The notes under the pieces are model-generated. The model did no database searches and was not told the DNA's origin. It saw only the letters and a list, made by a program, of their open reading frames with translations. 30,182 nt of DNA from an uncultured Clostridium sp. Its GTDB lineage: Bacteria > Bacillota_I > Bacilli_A > RF39 > UBA660. The stretch is from the NCBI GenBank assembly GCA_945788325.1, contig CALZLL010000004.1, forward strand, positions 1 through 30,182, in the 5' to 3' direction. Positions 22,419-30,144 of this stretch are shown piece after piece. The first letter of the stretch is position 1; each line of letters starts with the position of its first letter. The position numbers and the translations under genes were made by a program.

Positions 22419-23717
22419 ATGGATGATAAGGAATATTCTCAAGAGTATGAAAATGATGAAAAAAAGAAATTTCAAATTACTCGTGGAATGGTAATTTTAG
22501 CAGCTATTATTTTAGTTGTTATAATAATTATCATCGTTGTAATAGTTAGTGTAATAAATAGTAAAAAACCAGAATATGAAACTTCGGATTTTATAAAATT
22601 AGAATCTAGAATGGAACAAGAAGCACCTATTTATTTATCACAAAACAACATTGAATTAACGGAAGAAGAAGTGAAGATAGACTTAAAGAAGTTGTTGGTT
22701 GAAAACGGAGGTTCAATAGATTCATCAAAAACAAAAGTTGCTAAAATTTGTAATGGATATGTAATAGCGGTAAAAAATGAAACAGAAAGTTATGATGCTT
22801 ATATTTCATGTTCGGATATGTATCAGACGGAAGGATATGTAACTAATGATTCAGCTGCAACAACAAAGAAACCAACTACTAAGAAGGACACTGAAAAACC
22901 AGTTATAACCATAATCGGTGAAAAAGAAATAACAATAAACCAAGGTAGTGGTTATAATGATGAAGGTGCTAAAGCAATGGATAATGTTGATGGTGATATA
23001 ACTGCAAGCATAAAAGTAGAAAATAAAGTTGATACAAGTAAAGTTGGAGTTTATTTAGTTGTTTATTCAGTAAGCGATAAAGCTGGTAATAAAGCTGAAT
23101 CCTCAAGAAAAGTAACTGTTGTTTCAGCGCCAACTACGACTACGCAAGTAACTACTAAAAAAACTACTACTAAGTCAAAAGTTACAACTACTAAAAGACA
23201 AAACGTAGTAACTACAACTAGAAGAATTACAACCCCACCAACAATAACATTAAAAGGAAGTACAATAATTGAAATAAATCAGGGGACTAGGTATTCTGAT
23301 CCAGGGTATTCAGCTGTTGATGCATTAGGAAATGATATTACTTCAAGAGTAAATGTAAGTGGTTCAGTAAACATTAATAATCCAGGAACATATACCATTA
23401 ATTATTATGTTACTGACGCTTATGGAAATAGTAATTCAAAAACTAGGACCGTAAGGGTTAAAAGTACTAGTGTTGCAGTTCAAGGAATAACACTATCTCA
23501 AAACAATGTTAGCTTATCAGTTGGACAAAGTAAAACTTTAACGGTTTATTTTAGCCCGTCTAATGCTACTAATAAAAGTGTTTCATGGAGTAGTTCTAAT
23601 CCTTCAGTTGCAGATGTACAAAATGGGAACATAACAGCTAAATCGAAAGGAAGTGCAACGATAACAGCAACTAGTTCTAATGGCAAGAAAGCTTCTGCAA
23701 TTGTTACCGTTAATTAA
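22419..23717 (+). CDS. Membrane-anchored surface protein with two DUF5011 and one Big_2 Ig-like domain
   Basis: A 432-residue protein with a charged cytoplasmic N-terminus (1-23), one span (about 24-46) and a long outside part. After an unassigned region (about 50-145) come a Thr/Lys-rich linker, DUF5011-like domain 1 (about 161-235), a second Thr/Lys linker (about 237-274), DUF5011-like domain 2 (about 275-348), and a C-terminal Big_2-like domain (about 354-431, with SVSWSSSNPSVA). There is no sortase motif, so anchoring is by the N-terminal span. The start at 22419 follows AGGTGGTGA; an in-frame GTG at 22407 lies inside that site. It is flanked by its own promoter and terminator between gap and pgk. 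A role as wall-spanning adhesin or spacer is inference. Confidence 0.85.
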   Translation: MDDKEYSQEYENDEKKKFQITRGMVILAAIILVVIIIIIVVIVSVINSKKPEYETSDFIKLESRMEQEAPIYLSQNNIELTEEEVKIDLKKLLVENGGSIDSSKTKVAKICNGYVIAVKNETESYDAYISCSDMYQTEGYVTNDSAATTKKPTTKKDTEKPVITIIGEKEITINQGSGYNDEGAKAMDNVDGDITASIKVENKVDTSKVGVYLVVYSVSDKAGNKAESSRKVTVVSAPTTTTQVTTKKTTTKSKVTTTKRQNVVTTTRRITTPPTITLKGSTIIEINQGTRYSDPGYSAVDALGNDITSRVNVSGSVNINNPGTYTINYYVTDAYGNSNSKTRTVRVKSTSVAVQGITLSQNNVSLSVGQSKTLTVYFSPSNATNKSVSWSSSNPSVADVQNGNITAKSKGSATITATSSNGKKASAIVTVN

Positions 23718-23725
23718 TTACTTAT

Positions 23726-23752
23726 AAAAGTGCTATTTTAGTACTTTTTTTC
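23726..23752 (+). terminator. Terminator of the Ig-domain gene
   Basis: AAAAGTGCTA (23726-23735) pairs with TAGTACTTTT (23739-23748), with one G-T pair, around a TTT loop, then a T-run. Confidence 0.82.
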
Positions 23753-23774
23753 TTACCGCATTTTAATTTATATA

Positions 23775-23783
23775 TGTTATAAT
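23775..23783 (+). promoter_or_regulatory. Extended -10 promoter of the pgk operon
   Basis: TGT-TATAAT, 18 bases before the pgk ATG, with GGAGG directly after it; the leader would be very short. Confidence 0.65.
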
Positions 23784-23801
23784 CAAATTGGAGGATATCT
23801 C

Positions 23802-25013
23802 ATGAAAAAGACAATAAAAGATTTTGATTTGAATAATAAGAGAGTAATAATAAGATGTGATTTTAACGTTCCAATAAAAGATGGAGTAATACTTGATGAT
23901 AATAGAATAAAAGAAAGTTTAAAAACAATAAATTATGCATTAGATAATAATGCTAAAATAATATTACTTTCTCATTTAGGAAGGGTTAAAACTGATAATG
24001 ATAAAAAAGATAATACTTTATTACCTGTTTCTAAAAGATTATCTGAATTGCTTGGTGTGAAAGTTAATTTCATTAATGAAACACGGGGAAGTGTTATCGA
24101 AAACTTTGTTAAAAATATGAAACCAAAAGATATAGTTATGCTTGAAAATACCAGGTATGAAGATGTTCCTAACAAAAAAGAAAGTAATAATGATGAAAAA
24201 TTAGGTAAGTATTGGGCAAGCCTAGGGGACATATTTATCAATGATGCTTTTGGTACTGCTCATAGAACCCATGCTTCAAACGTAGGAATAGCATCTAATA
24301 TTCCTTCTGGAATAGGTTTTTTAATTGAAAAAGAATTAAAAATGTTAGGTGATGTATTAAACGAACCAAAAAGACCATATGTTGTTATAGCGGGTGGAGC
24401 TAAAATGCATGATAAAATAAAAATTATTGATAAACTAATAAAAAAAGCTGATTATATATTACTTGGTGGTGGAATAGCTAATACTTTTTTAGTAGCTAAA
24501 GGATATGACTTAAAAAAATCAGTTTATGACGAAGAAAGTGTATCGCATGCAAAAGAATTACTTAAGAAGTATGATGAAAAAATAATTTTACCACTAGATG
24601 GTTATTCATCATCTTCATATAGTGATGGATTAAAAGTTAATTATTATAAATTGGATAATGTAGAAGATGGAGAGATGATTTTAGATATAGGGCCAGAAAC
24701 AATAAAGTTATTTTCAAAGTACATATTAAAAGCTAAGACTGTTTTTTGGAATGGTCCAGTAGGAGTTTCTGAATTCAAAAATTTTGAATATGGAACAAAA
24801 AAAATGTGTGAAGTATTAAAACAATCAGATGCTAACGTAGTTGTTGGTGGCGGAGACTCAGCAGCGGCCGTTATAAGATTCGGATATAAAAACTCTTTTT
24901 CACATGTATCAACAGGTGGTGGAGCATCAATGGAATTTATAGAAGGAAAGATATTACCAGCTATAGCAGTAATAGAAGAGAAAAGTAGTAATTATGAAAA
25001 ACAAAAAAATTAA
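23802..25013 (+). CDS. pgk: Phosphoglycerate kinase
   Basis: Glycolytic enzyme that makes ATP from 1,3-bisphosphoglycerate and ADP. Visible landmarks: RVIIRCDFNVPIKDG (about 14-28), substrate residues in LSHLGR (about 56-61), NDAFGTAHR, VIAGGAKM (about 196-203), the hinge FWNGPVGV, and GGGDSAAAV (about 348-356) in the nucleotide-binding domain. Length 403 is slightly above the usual 394-398. GGAGG is the ribosome-binding site. It is the first gene of a four-gene overlapping operon, and its last 20 bases overlap the flippase-like gene. Confidence 0.97.
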   Translation: MKKTIKDFDLNNKRVIIRCDFNVPIKDGVILDDNRIKESLKTINYALDNNAKIILLSHLGRVKTDNDKKDNTLLPVSKRLSELLGVKVNFINETRGSVIENFVKNMKPKDIVMLENTRYEDVPNKKESNNDEKLGKYWASLGDIFINDAFGTAHRTHASNVGIASNIPSGIGFLIEKELKMLGDVLNEPKRPYVVIAGGAKMHDKIKIIDKLIKKADYILLGGGIANTFLVAKGYDLKKSVYDEESVSHAKELLKKYDEKIILPLDGYSSSSYSDGLKVNYYKLDNVEDGEMILDIGPETIKLFSKYILKAKTVFWNGPVGVSEFKNFEYGTKKMCEVLKQSDANVVVGGGDSAAAVIRFGYKNSFSHVSTGGGASMEFIEGKILPAIAVIEEKSSNYEKQKN

Positions 25014-26016
25014 TATTACCATTTTATTTATCACAATGGTTTTAGTACTTTATTTTGCGCTTAAAGATGATTTTAATGGTATTATTAACCAATTAAAAAG
25101 TGCTAATGTTTTTTTACTTATTATTGCAATATTACTTTTATTATTATCTTTAGTTTTTAAATCAGCTTCACTTAATGTTTTCTTAAATAAATATAAAAAA
25201 TATTCTATAAAAAAAACTTATGCATTAACTTTAATAGGACAATTTTTAAATGGTATTACTCCTTTTCAATCAGGTGGTCAACCATTTCAAATATATTTAC
25301 TTAAAAAGGATAAGGTAAGAATATCAGATTCAACTAATGCGATGATCAAGGATTTTATAGCTTATCAAAGTGCTTTAATACTAGTTGGTGTTTTAGCTCT
25401 TTTACTAAATGTAAAACTTGATGGTTTTTCTAAAAACGTTTATTTAAATGGACTTATATTTTTAGGTTTTATTATAAATGTTATAGTAATGGCTATTCTT
25501 TTATTAATAGCACTAGCTAAAAAAACAGGATTTAAGTTAGCTAATAAGTTTGTTAATTTTATATTTAAATTTAAACTTATTAGAAAATTAGGCTTAAAAG
25601 AAGAAAAAGTAAAACAAAGTTTAAGACATTTTTATGAAACAGGAACAGATATTAAAAATGATAAAGCATCCGTATTTAAAGGAATATTTTATAATGTAAT
25701 TCATTTATTAATACTTTATTCAATTCCATTTGTTGTGTTCAAGTCATTTGGTGCAACTTCAGTTAGCTTATTAGCATCTATCGTCTCAGTGGCATTTGTA
25801 ATGCTAATAGGTAATTTTATTCCAATTCCAGGTGCAACTGGTGGCATAGAATATAGCTTTCTACAATTTTTTGGAATTTATTCATCTGGGGCACAATTAA
25901 CAGGTGCTATGCTAATTTGGAGACTTATTACGTACTTTATACCAATGATATTTGGATTTGTTGCGTTGTTATTAAAAAAAGAGGTGAAGAAAGATGAGGA
26001 TAGGGTTATTTACTGA
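24994..26016 (+). CDS. UPF0104 / LPG-synthase-type flippase-like membrane protein
   Basis: A 340-residue protein with about eight spans, of the YbhN/AglD family that includes the flippase half of MprF. Typical motifs are present: FQSGGQPFQIYLL (about 90-102) and IPIPGATGGIEYSF (about 277-290). It lacks the soluble aminoacyl-transfer domain of MprF, so it would not make lysyl-phosphatidylglycerol by itself. Its start overlaps pgk by 20 bases and its end overlaps the glycosyltransferase by 23 bases. The tight coupling suggests that it helps to move or use the glycolipid made by the neighbour, which is inference from context. Confidence 0.85.
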   Translation: MKNKKINITILFITMVLVLYFALKDDFNGIINQLKSANVFLLIIAILLLLLSLVFKSASLNVFLNKYKKYSIKKTYALTLIGQFLNGITPFQSGGQPFQIYLLKKDKVRISDSTNAMIKDFIAYQSALILVGVLALLLNVKLDGFSKNVYLNGLIFLGFIINVIVMAILLLIALAKKTGFKLANKFVNFIFKFKLIRKLGLKEEKVKQSLRHFYETGTDIKNDKASVFKGIFYNVIHLLILYSIPFVVFKSFGATSVSLLASIVSVAFVMLIGNFIPIPGATGGIEYSFLQFFGIYSSGAQLTGAMLIWRLITYFIPMIFGFVALLLKKEVKKDEDRVIY

Positions 26017-27226
26017 TACTTATCCACCATTTATAAATGGTGTGTCAACTAGTGTTTTAATGTTAAAACAAGGTTTAGAAAAACTTGGGCATGAAGTTTT
26101 TGTAGTAACTGTTAATGATGAGTCTTTTTCTTATAAAAAAGAAGATAACGTTCTTAAAATTCCAAGCTTTCCGGTTGGTATAATGAATTTTAGACAATCT
26201 GGTATTTATCCTTTAAGGGCTTTAAAAATAATTAAAAAATGGAATTTAGATATAATTCATACTCATACTGAATTTAGTATTGGTACGTTTGCAAGACTTG
26301 TTTCAAAACAATTTAACATACCGCTTGTTCATACTTATCACACTATGTATGAAGAATATATATATTATATTACTAAAGGATACTTTGATAGTGCTTCAAA
26401 AAAATTAGTTGAATACTTAACTTTGTTTTTATGTGATAAAACGATTGATGAATTAATTGTACCTACCGAAAAGACAAAAATTTTATTTAAAGAAAAATAT
26501 AAAGTTAAAAGAGACGTTCATGTTATTCCAACAGGAATAGATGTATCTAGGTTTTATAATGAAAATATTAATAAAGATGAAGTTTTAGAATTAAAAAAAG
26601 AACTTGGAATTAAACCTAGAAATTTTAATATTTTATACGTTGGAAGAATCGCTAAAGAAAAAAATATAGAATTCTTAATAGAAAACTTTAAAAACGTTTT
26701 AAAAAAGGTTCGTTTTTGTAAAATGTACATCGTGGGTGATGGACCAGATATTAAAGACTTAATTGAGTTAACTAATAAAAATAAACTGGATGATAAAATT
26801 GTTTTCGTAGGAAAAGTTCCTTGGGAAGACGTTCCTAAATATTATGCTGCTTGTGATGTTTTTGTTACTGCATCTACTAGTGAAACACAAGGATTAACTG
26901 TTTTAGAAGCTATGGCGGCTTCAAAACCAGTTGTTGCAATAAAGGATGAAAGTTTTGAATTAGTTATTAATAATGGTAAGGATGGATTACTATTTAAAAA
27001 TGAAAAAGAATATGTAGAATGTATAAATAAATTATATAAAGATAAAGAGTTCTATAATGAAATAAAAGTAGCTGCTAGAAAAAAATCTAATTTATATAGT
27101 TCTGATATGTATGCTAAAAACGTTTTAAAGATATATAAAAAAGTAATTAATAAAGATACTAACGTGTTTAAAAAAGCCTTTCATGGTGTTAAACATATAT
27201 TAGAAAAAAGTGGTGATAAGAAGTGA
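25994..27226 (+). CDS. GT4 glycosyltransferase, likely diacylglycerol glucosyltransferase
   Basis: A 410-residue GT-B fold enzyme. The start MRIGLFTDTYPPFINGVSTSV with the GVSTS acceptor loop, HTHTEF (about 93-98), YHTMYEEYIYYITKG (about 116-130) and the donor-site EX7E motif (E297-TQGLTVL-E305) match the 1,2-diacylglycerol 3-alpha-glucosyltransferase group known from Acholeplasma and streptococci. Such enzymes make monoglucosyl-diacylglycerol, a membrane lipid and anchor precursor for lipoteichoic acid. GAGGTGA (25981-25987) is the ribosome-binding site inside the upstream gene. The sugar is not certain. It overlaps tpiA by four bases. Confidence 0.85.
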   Translation: MRIGLFTDTYPPFINGVSTSVLMLKQGLEKLGHEVFVVTVNDESFSYKKEDNVLKIPSFPVGIMNFRQSGIYPLRALKIIKKWNLDIIHTHTEFSIGTFARLVSKQFNIPLVHTYHTMYEEYIYYITKGYFDSASKKLVEYLTLFLCDKTIDELIVPTEKTKILFKEKYKVKRDVHVIPTGIDVSRFYNENINKDEVLELKKELGIKPRNFNILYVGRIAKEKNIEFLIENFKNVLKKVRFCKMYIVGDGPDIKDLIELTNKNKLDDKIVFVGKVPWEDVPKYYAACDVFVTASTSETQGLTVLEAMAASKPVVAIKDESFELVINNGKDGLLFKNEKEYVECINKLYKDKEFYNEIKVAARKKSNLYSSDMYAKNVLKIYKKVINKDTNVFKKAFHGVKHILEKSGDKK

Positions 27227-27930
27227 AAAAAATATTAGTTTGTAATCAAAAAATGTTTTTAACTTATGATGAAGCTAAAGATTTAAGAAAAAAAATAGAT
27301 GAAATTAATTTTTCTAATACGAATCTAATAATTTGCCCAAGTTATTTAAACTTTGATGCTTTTAATGGATACGAATTAGGAAGTCAAAATTGCTTTTATG
27401 AAGATAAAGGACCTTTTACTGGTGAAGTTTCTGCCTATGATTTATCACTTAGAGGTATAAAATATTCGTTAATAGGACATTTTGAAAGACGTGGGTATGA
27501 TACTGACGAGGTAATTAACTTAAAGGTTAAAGCAGCATTAAGGAATAGCATTACGCCAATTATATGTATTGGTGAAACAAAACTAGACAGAGAGTTAAGA
27601 AGAACGAGCAAAATAATAAAAACTCAATTATTTAAAGCTTTATCAAATATAAAGCTAGAAGATAATCAAGAAATAATAATAGCTTATGAACCAGCATGGG
27701 TAATAGGCGGTAAAGATACCATGAAATTAAATGAAATAGAAGATGCGTTCGGTTATATAACTAAACTATTAGAGGAAATTGGTATAACATCTTATAAATT
27801 AATTTATGGAGGAAGTGTTACGTCTAAAAATATTAGTTCCATAATAAGTGATAGGATTGATGGGTACCTTTTAGGAAGTTCTAGTGTTGATGAAGATGAA
27901 CTAAATGAGATAGTAAAATGTATAAAATAG
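27223..27930 (+). CDS. tpiA: Divergent triosephosphate isomerase
   Basis: TIM-barrel enzyme that interconverts dihydroxyacetone phosphate and glyceraldehyde 3-phosphate. Catalytic residues are in place: N8 and K10 (CNQK), His86 in IGHFERR, Glu156 in AYEPAW, and the phosphate site YGGSV. Oddities: the normally invariant Ser of GHSERR is Phe, the mobile loop reads PAWVIGGKDT instead of PVWAIGTGKT (one residue shorter), and total length is 235 against about 250. The start codon is GTG in a GTGA overlap with the glycosyltransferase stop. It is the last gene of the pgk operon. Identity is secure, but activity may differ from standard enzymes. Confidence 0.92.
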   Translation: MKKILVCNQKMFLTYDEAKDLRKKIDEINFSNTNLIICPSYLNFDAFNGYELGSQNCFYEDKGPFTGEVSAYDLSLRGIKYSLIGHFERRGYDTDEVINLKVKAALRNSITPIICIGETKLDRELRRTSKIIKTQLFKALSNIKLEDNQEIIIAYEPAWVIGGKDTMKLNEIEDAFGYITKLLEEIGITSYKLIYGGSVTSKNISSIISDRIDGYLLGSSSVDEDELNEIVKCIK

Positions 27931-27937
27931 TGTAAAC

Positions 27938-27967
27938 AAGGATAAAATTTGACATTTTATCCTTTAT
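27938..27967 (+). terminator. Terminator of the pgk-tpiA operon
   Basis: A perfect 11-bp stem (AAGGATAAAAT 27938-27948, ATTTTATCCTT 27954-27964) with a TTGAC loop and short T-run. The loop and first arm base spell TTGACA, and a TATAAT follows at 27976-27981. The spacing is 21 bases, so a promoter for the next gene is possible but poor. Confidence 0.75.
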
Positions 27968-28026
27968 TTTTGGTTTATAATTATGTTATTCTAAAATTGT
28001 AATAATAGAAAGGGGAAGATGTTTGA

Positions 28027-28446
28027 TTGGAAAATAAAATTATTGAATTTCCAAAGAAAGTAAGTGAACGTAAGTCGGCTGAAAATTTAAGTCATGCAGA
28101 AATCATAACACTTATAGAGAAAATGATCGATTCATATATGAACGTGCGTCTTTCTTTGTCTGTTAAAGCAGTTATAAATAATGGAATAACGAAAAAAGAA
28201 AAAGACGAGATTATAGAGTCTGCAAAAAGGGAAGTTAATGACCCAATGGTTAGTGAAGAATTAGATTACTATAGTGCTATTATTGATGAGTTATATAAGC
28301 AAAAACAAAGCTTATCAATGGAAGATATGGAAAAAGCTATTAATGGTAATAATTATTCTGATACTGGGCAAGAAAAAGGTACTTCGCTTATTAAAAGGGA
28401 TAATCACTTTAAAAATCCAATTGATGAATTGGATAAAGCAGCATAA
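28027..28446 (+). CDS. Small unrecognised protein upstream of spo0A
   Basis: No family is recognised. The 139 residues are charged and mostly helical by eye, soluble, with no signal peptide. There is a likely helix pair at about 22-50 and 56-95, then a disordered-looking tail rich in Asn, Gly and Lys. The start is a TTG (28027), 11 bases after AAAGGGG. An out-of-frame ATG at 28019, closer to that site, opens a 14-codon frame that ends at 28063 and overlaps the beginning of this gene. It has its own terminator and lies directly before spo0A, but no functional link can be read from the sequence. Confidence 0.75.
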   Translation: MENKIIEFPKKVSERKSAENLSHAEIITLIEKMIDSYMNVRLSLSVKAVINNGITKKEKDEIIESAKREVNDPMVSEELDYYSAIIDELYKQKQSLSMEDMEKAINGNNYSDTGQEKGTSLIKRDNHFKNPIDELDKAA

Positions 28447-28458
28447 AAAACGTAATTT

Positions 28459-28487
28459 AGAATGTAGTAACTACATTCTTTTTTTAT
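28459..28487 (+). terminator. Terminator of the small unknown gene
   Basis: A perfect 9-bp stem (AGAATGTAG 28459-28467, CTACATTCT 28471-28479) with a TAA loop and a T-run. The first base of the 0A box lies at its end. Confidence 0.88.
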
Positions 28488-28530
28488 TCGACAATATTTG
28501 ATAATTTAATCGAAATAATTGAAATATAAT
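28487..28530 (+). promoter_or_regulatory. spo0A control region with 0A box
   Basis: TTCGACAA (28487-28494) is the exact reverse complement of the Spo0A-binding consensus TTGTCGAA. A weaker copy, TAATCGAA (28507-28514), matches six of eight bases. TATAAT at 28525-28530 is the likely -10; TTGATA at 28498-28503 is a poor -35 because the spacer is 21 bases. Self-regulation of spo0A is the natural reading and is established in Bacillus. Confidence 0.65.
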
Positions 28531-28559
28531 ACCTAATAGTTAATGAGGAGGAAATGAAG

Positions 28560-29363
28560 ATGAAAGATAAAAAAGAAGTAGAAAATGAAAAAGAAGTAAG
28601 AGTAATGGTAGTAGATGATAATGAAAGTTTGGTAGGGATGCTAAAAGAATATTTTGAAGATCATAAGAAGATAAATATTGTTTTAGAATCGTATAATGGC
28701 GAGGATGCGATTAATGTTATTGAAAATAATGCTGATGCGTTTGATGTTTTATTGCTTGATTTAATAATGCCAAAGAAAGATGGAATATACGTATTAGAAC
28801 AAATGAGTAAAAAGAAAATTGAAAAACCAGTTGTTATTGGAACATCTTTTAATGCTGATGAAACCATTGCAAGGGTTTCAAAATTTAATCCTAAACATTT
28901 TGTTTTAAAACCATTTGATATGGTTGATTTAGAAAATAAAATATTGGATGCAGTAAGTTTTAAACCGGATGAAAATTCAAAAATAAATTTATATCATAAT
29001 AATTTAGAAATATCTGTAACTAAACTATTACATGGACTAGGAGTTCCATCACATATAAAAGGATATCAATACATAAGAGAAGGTGTAATTTTAATGTATG
29101 AAAAACCTGATATAGTAGGTGCAATAACAAAAGAATTATATCCAGAAATAGCTAAAAGGTTTGATACTACGGTATCAAGGGTTGAAAGAGCAATAAGACA
29201 TGCAATAGAAGTAAGCTGGAATAGAGGAGATATAGATCTTATGGAAGAAATATTTGGCCATAGTGTGGATTATGATAGAGCAAAACCTACCAATAGTGAA
29301 TTTATAGTAACTGTTTCAGATAAATTAAGATTAGAATTTAATAAAGAAAAGCAAAGAAGTTAA
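28560..29363 (+). CDS. spo0A: Stage 0 sporulation protein A, response regulator
   Basis: Master regulator of entry into sporulation. The receiver domain (about 12-135) has the acidic pair in VVDDN, the phospho-acceptor Asp67 in LLDLIMPKKDG, the Thr/Ser of IGTSF and the Lys of LKPF. The Spo0A-specific DNA-binding domain is clear: GVPSHIKGYQYIREGV (about 161-176), ITKELYPEIAKRF, and the recognition helix SRVERAIRHAIEVSWNRG, followed by KPTNSEF. I prefer the ATG at 28560 (267 residues), since GAGGAGG (28545-28551) is eight bases upstream, whereas the ATG at 28554 is only two bases from it. The phosphorelay kinases and Spo0F/Spo0B are not in the window. Confidence 0.97.
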   Translation: MKDKKEVENEKEVRVMVVDDNESLVGMLKEYFEDHKKINIVLESYNGEDAINVIENNADAFDVLLLDLIMPKKDGIYVLEQMSKKKIEKPVVIGTSFNADETIARVSKFNPKHFVLKPFDMVDLENKILDAVSFKPDENSKINLYHNNLEISVTKLLHGLGVPSHIKGYQYIREGVILMYEKPDIVGAITKELYPEIAKRFDTTVSRVERAIRHAIEVSWNRGDIDLMEEIFGHSVDYDRAKPTNSEFIVTVSDKLRLEFNKEKQRS

Positions 29364-29379
29364 TAATCTTTGTTTTTTT
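29349..29379 (+). terminator. Terminator of spo0A
   Basis: AAGCAAAGA (29349-29357) pairs with TCTTTGTTT (29367-29375), with one G-T pair, and a T-run follows. The stop codon TAA lies in the loop. Confidence 0.7.
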
Positions 29380-29408
29380 ATAATTTTAATAATTTTTTAA
29401 TAAATAGA

Positions 29409-29417
29409 TGATATAAT
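29409..29417 (+). promoter_or_regulatory. Extended -10 promoter of the BI-1 family gene
   Basis: TGA-TATAAT, 19 bases before the ATG at 29437, with GGAGG in between. Confidence 0.65.
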
Positions 29418-29436
29418 GTAAATATGGAGGTATTAT

Positions 29437-30108
29437 ATGGTTATAGATAATAATAACGGAATGTCTAAATTTTTCTCTAAAGTTTATTTATGGATGTTTA
29501 TTGGATTGTTAATATCAGGCGGTGTTGCTTATTACACTTCTATTACACCTAGCATGATAAAGTTTGTATATGGTTCATATGGATGGATCCTAATAACAGA
29601 ATTAATTGTTGTAATAGCTTTTTCAGCGCTTAGAAAGAAGGTTTCCCCTGGCATTGCAAAAGTTTTATTTGTAACGTATGCTGCTATAAGTGGGCTTACT
29701 TTATCTTCAATATTTTTAGTTTATAAAATACAAAGTATTGGAATGGTATTTTTATCTTCTGCGTTAATGTTTGGATTATTAGCAGTTTATGGATACATTA
29801 CAAAAACTGATTTATCTTCTTTTGGAAAAATACTTTTATTTGCTCTTTTAGCAATAATAATTATGTCAGTTATAAACATATTTGCCCACAATGGAACTTT
29901 TGGTATTATAATTTCCATAATATCAATAGTTGTCTTCCTAGGTTTAACTGCTTGGGATATGCAAGCTTTAAAAGCTATGTATAACTATTATGCTAGTGAT
30001 GAAAAAGAACTAGGTAAAATAGCTATATATGGAGCACTTGATTTATATTTAGACTTCATTAACATATTCTTACAATTACTAAACTTATTTGGTAAGAGTA
30101 AAGATTAA
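29437..30108 (+). CDS. Bax inhibitor-1 / YccA family membrane protein
   Basis: A 223-residue protein with seven probable spans. Family traits: the opening F-x-K-V-Y-L-W-M-F-I-G-L span, an S-x-x-T-L-S-S-I-F motif in span 3, and the conserved D of the WDMQALKAMY segment (about 172-181) near the last spans. Relatives include YccA, a modulator of FtsH in E. coli, and BsYetJ, a pH-sensitive calcium leak channel in Bacillus. Which role applies here is not known. It is monocistronic, with its own promoter and terminator. Confidence 0.9.
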   Translation: MVIDNNNGMSKFFSKVYLWMFIGLLISGGVAYYTSITPSMIKFVYGSYGWILITELIVVIAFSALRKKVSPGIAKVLFVTYAAISGLTLSSIFLVYKIQSIGMVFLSSALMFGLLAVYGYITKTDLSSFGKILLFALLAIIIMSVINIFAHNGTFGIIISIISIVVFLGLTAWDMQALKAMYNYYASDEKELGKIAIYGALDLYLDFINIFLQLLNLFGKSKD

Positions 30109-30109
30109 A

Positions 30110-30144
30110 AGATATTGCTTATTAATAGGCAATATCTCTTTTTG
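30110..30144 (+). terminator. Terminator of the BI-1 family gene
   Basis: AGATATTGC (30110-30118) pairs with GCAATATCT (30129-30137); three more pairs can form inside the loop. CTTTTT follows. Nothing recognisable lies from 30145 to the end. Confidence 0.82.

Noticed and set aside
22860..23230. Thr/Lys-rich linkers of the Ig-domain protein as a tandem DNA repeat
   Set aside because: The repetition is in amino-acid composition only; no regular nucleotide unit is repeated.
28274..28501. A 75-codon plus-strand frame overlapping the small unknown gene
   Set aside because: It runs in another frame through the gene and across its terminator, has no ribosome-binding site and encodes low-complexity Ile/Leu/Lys sequence.
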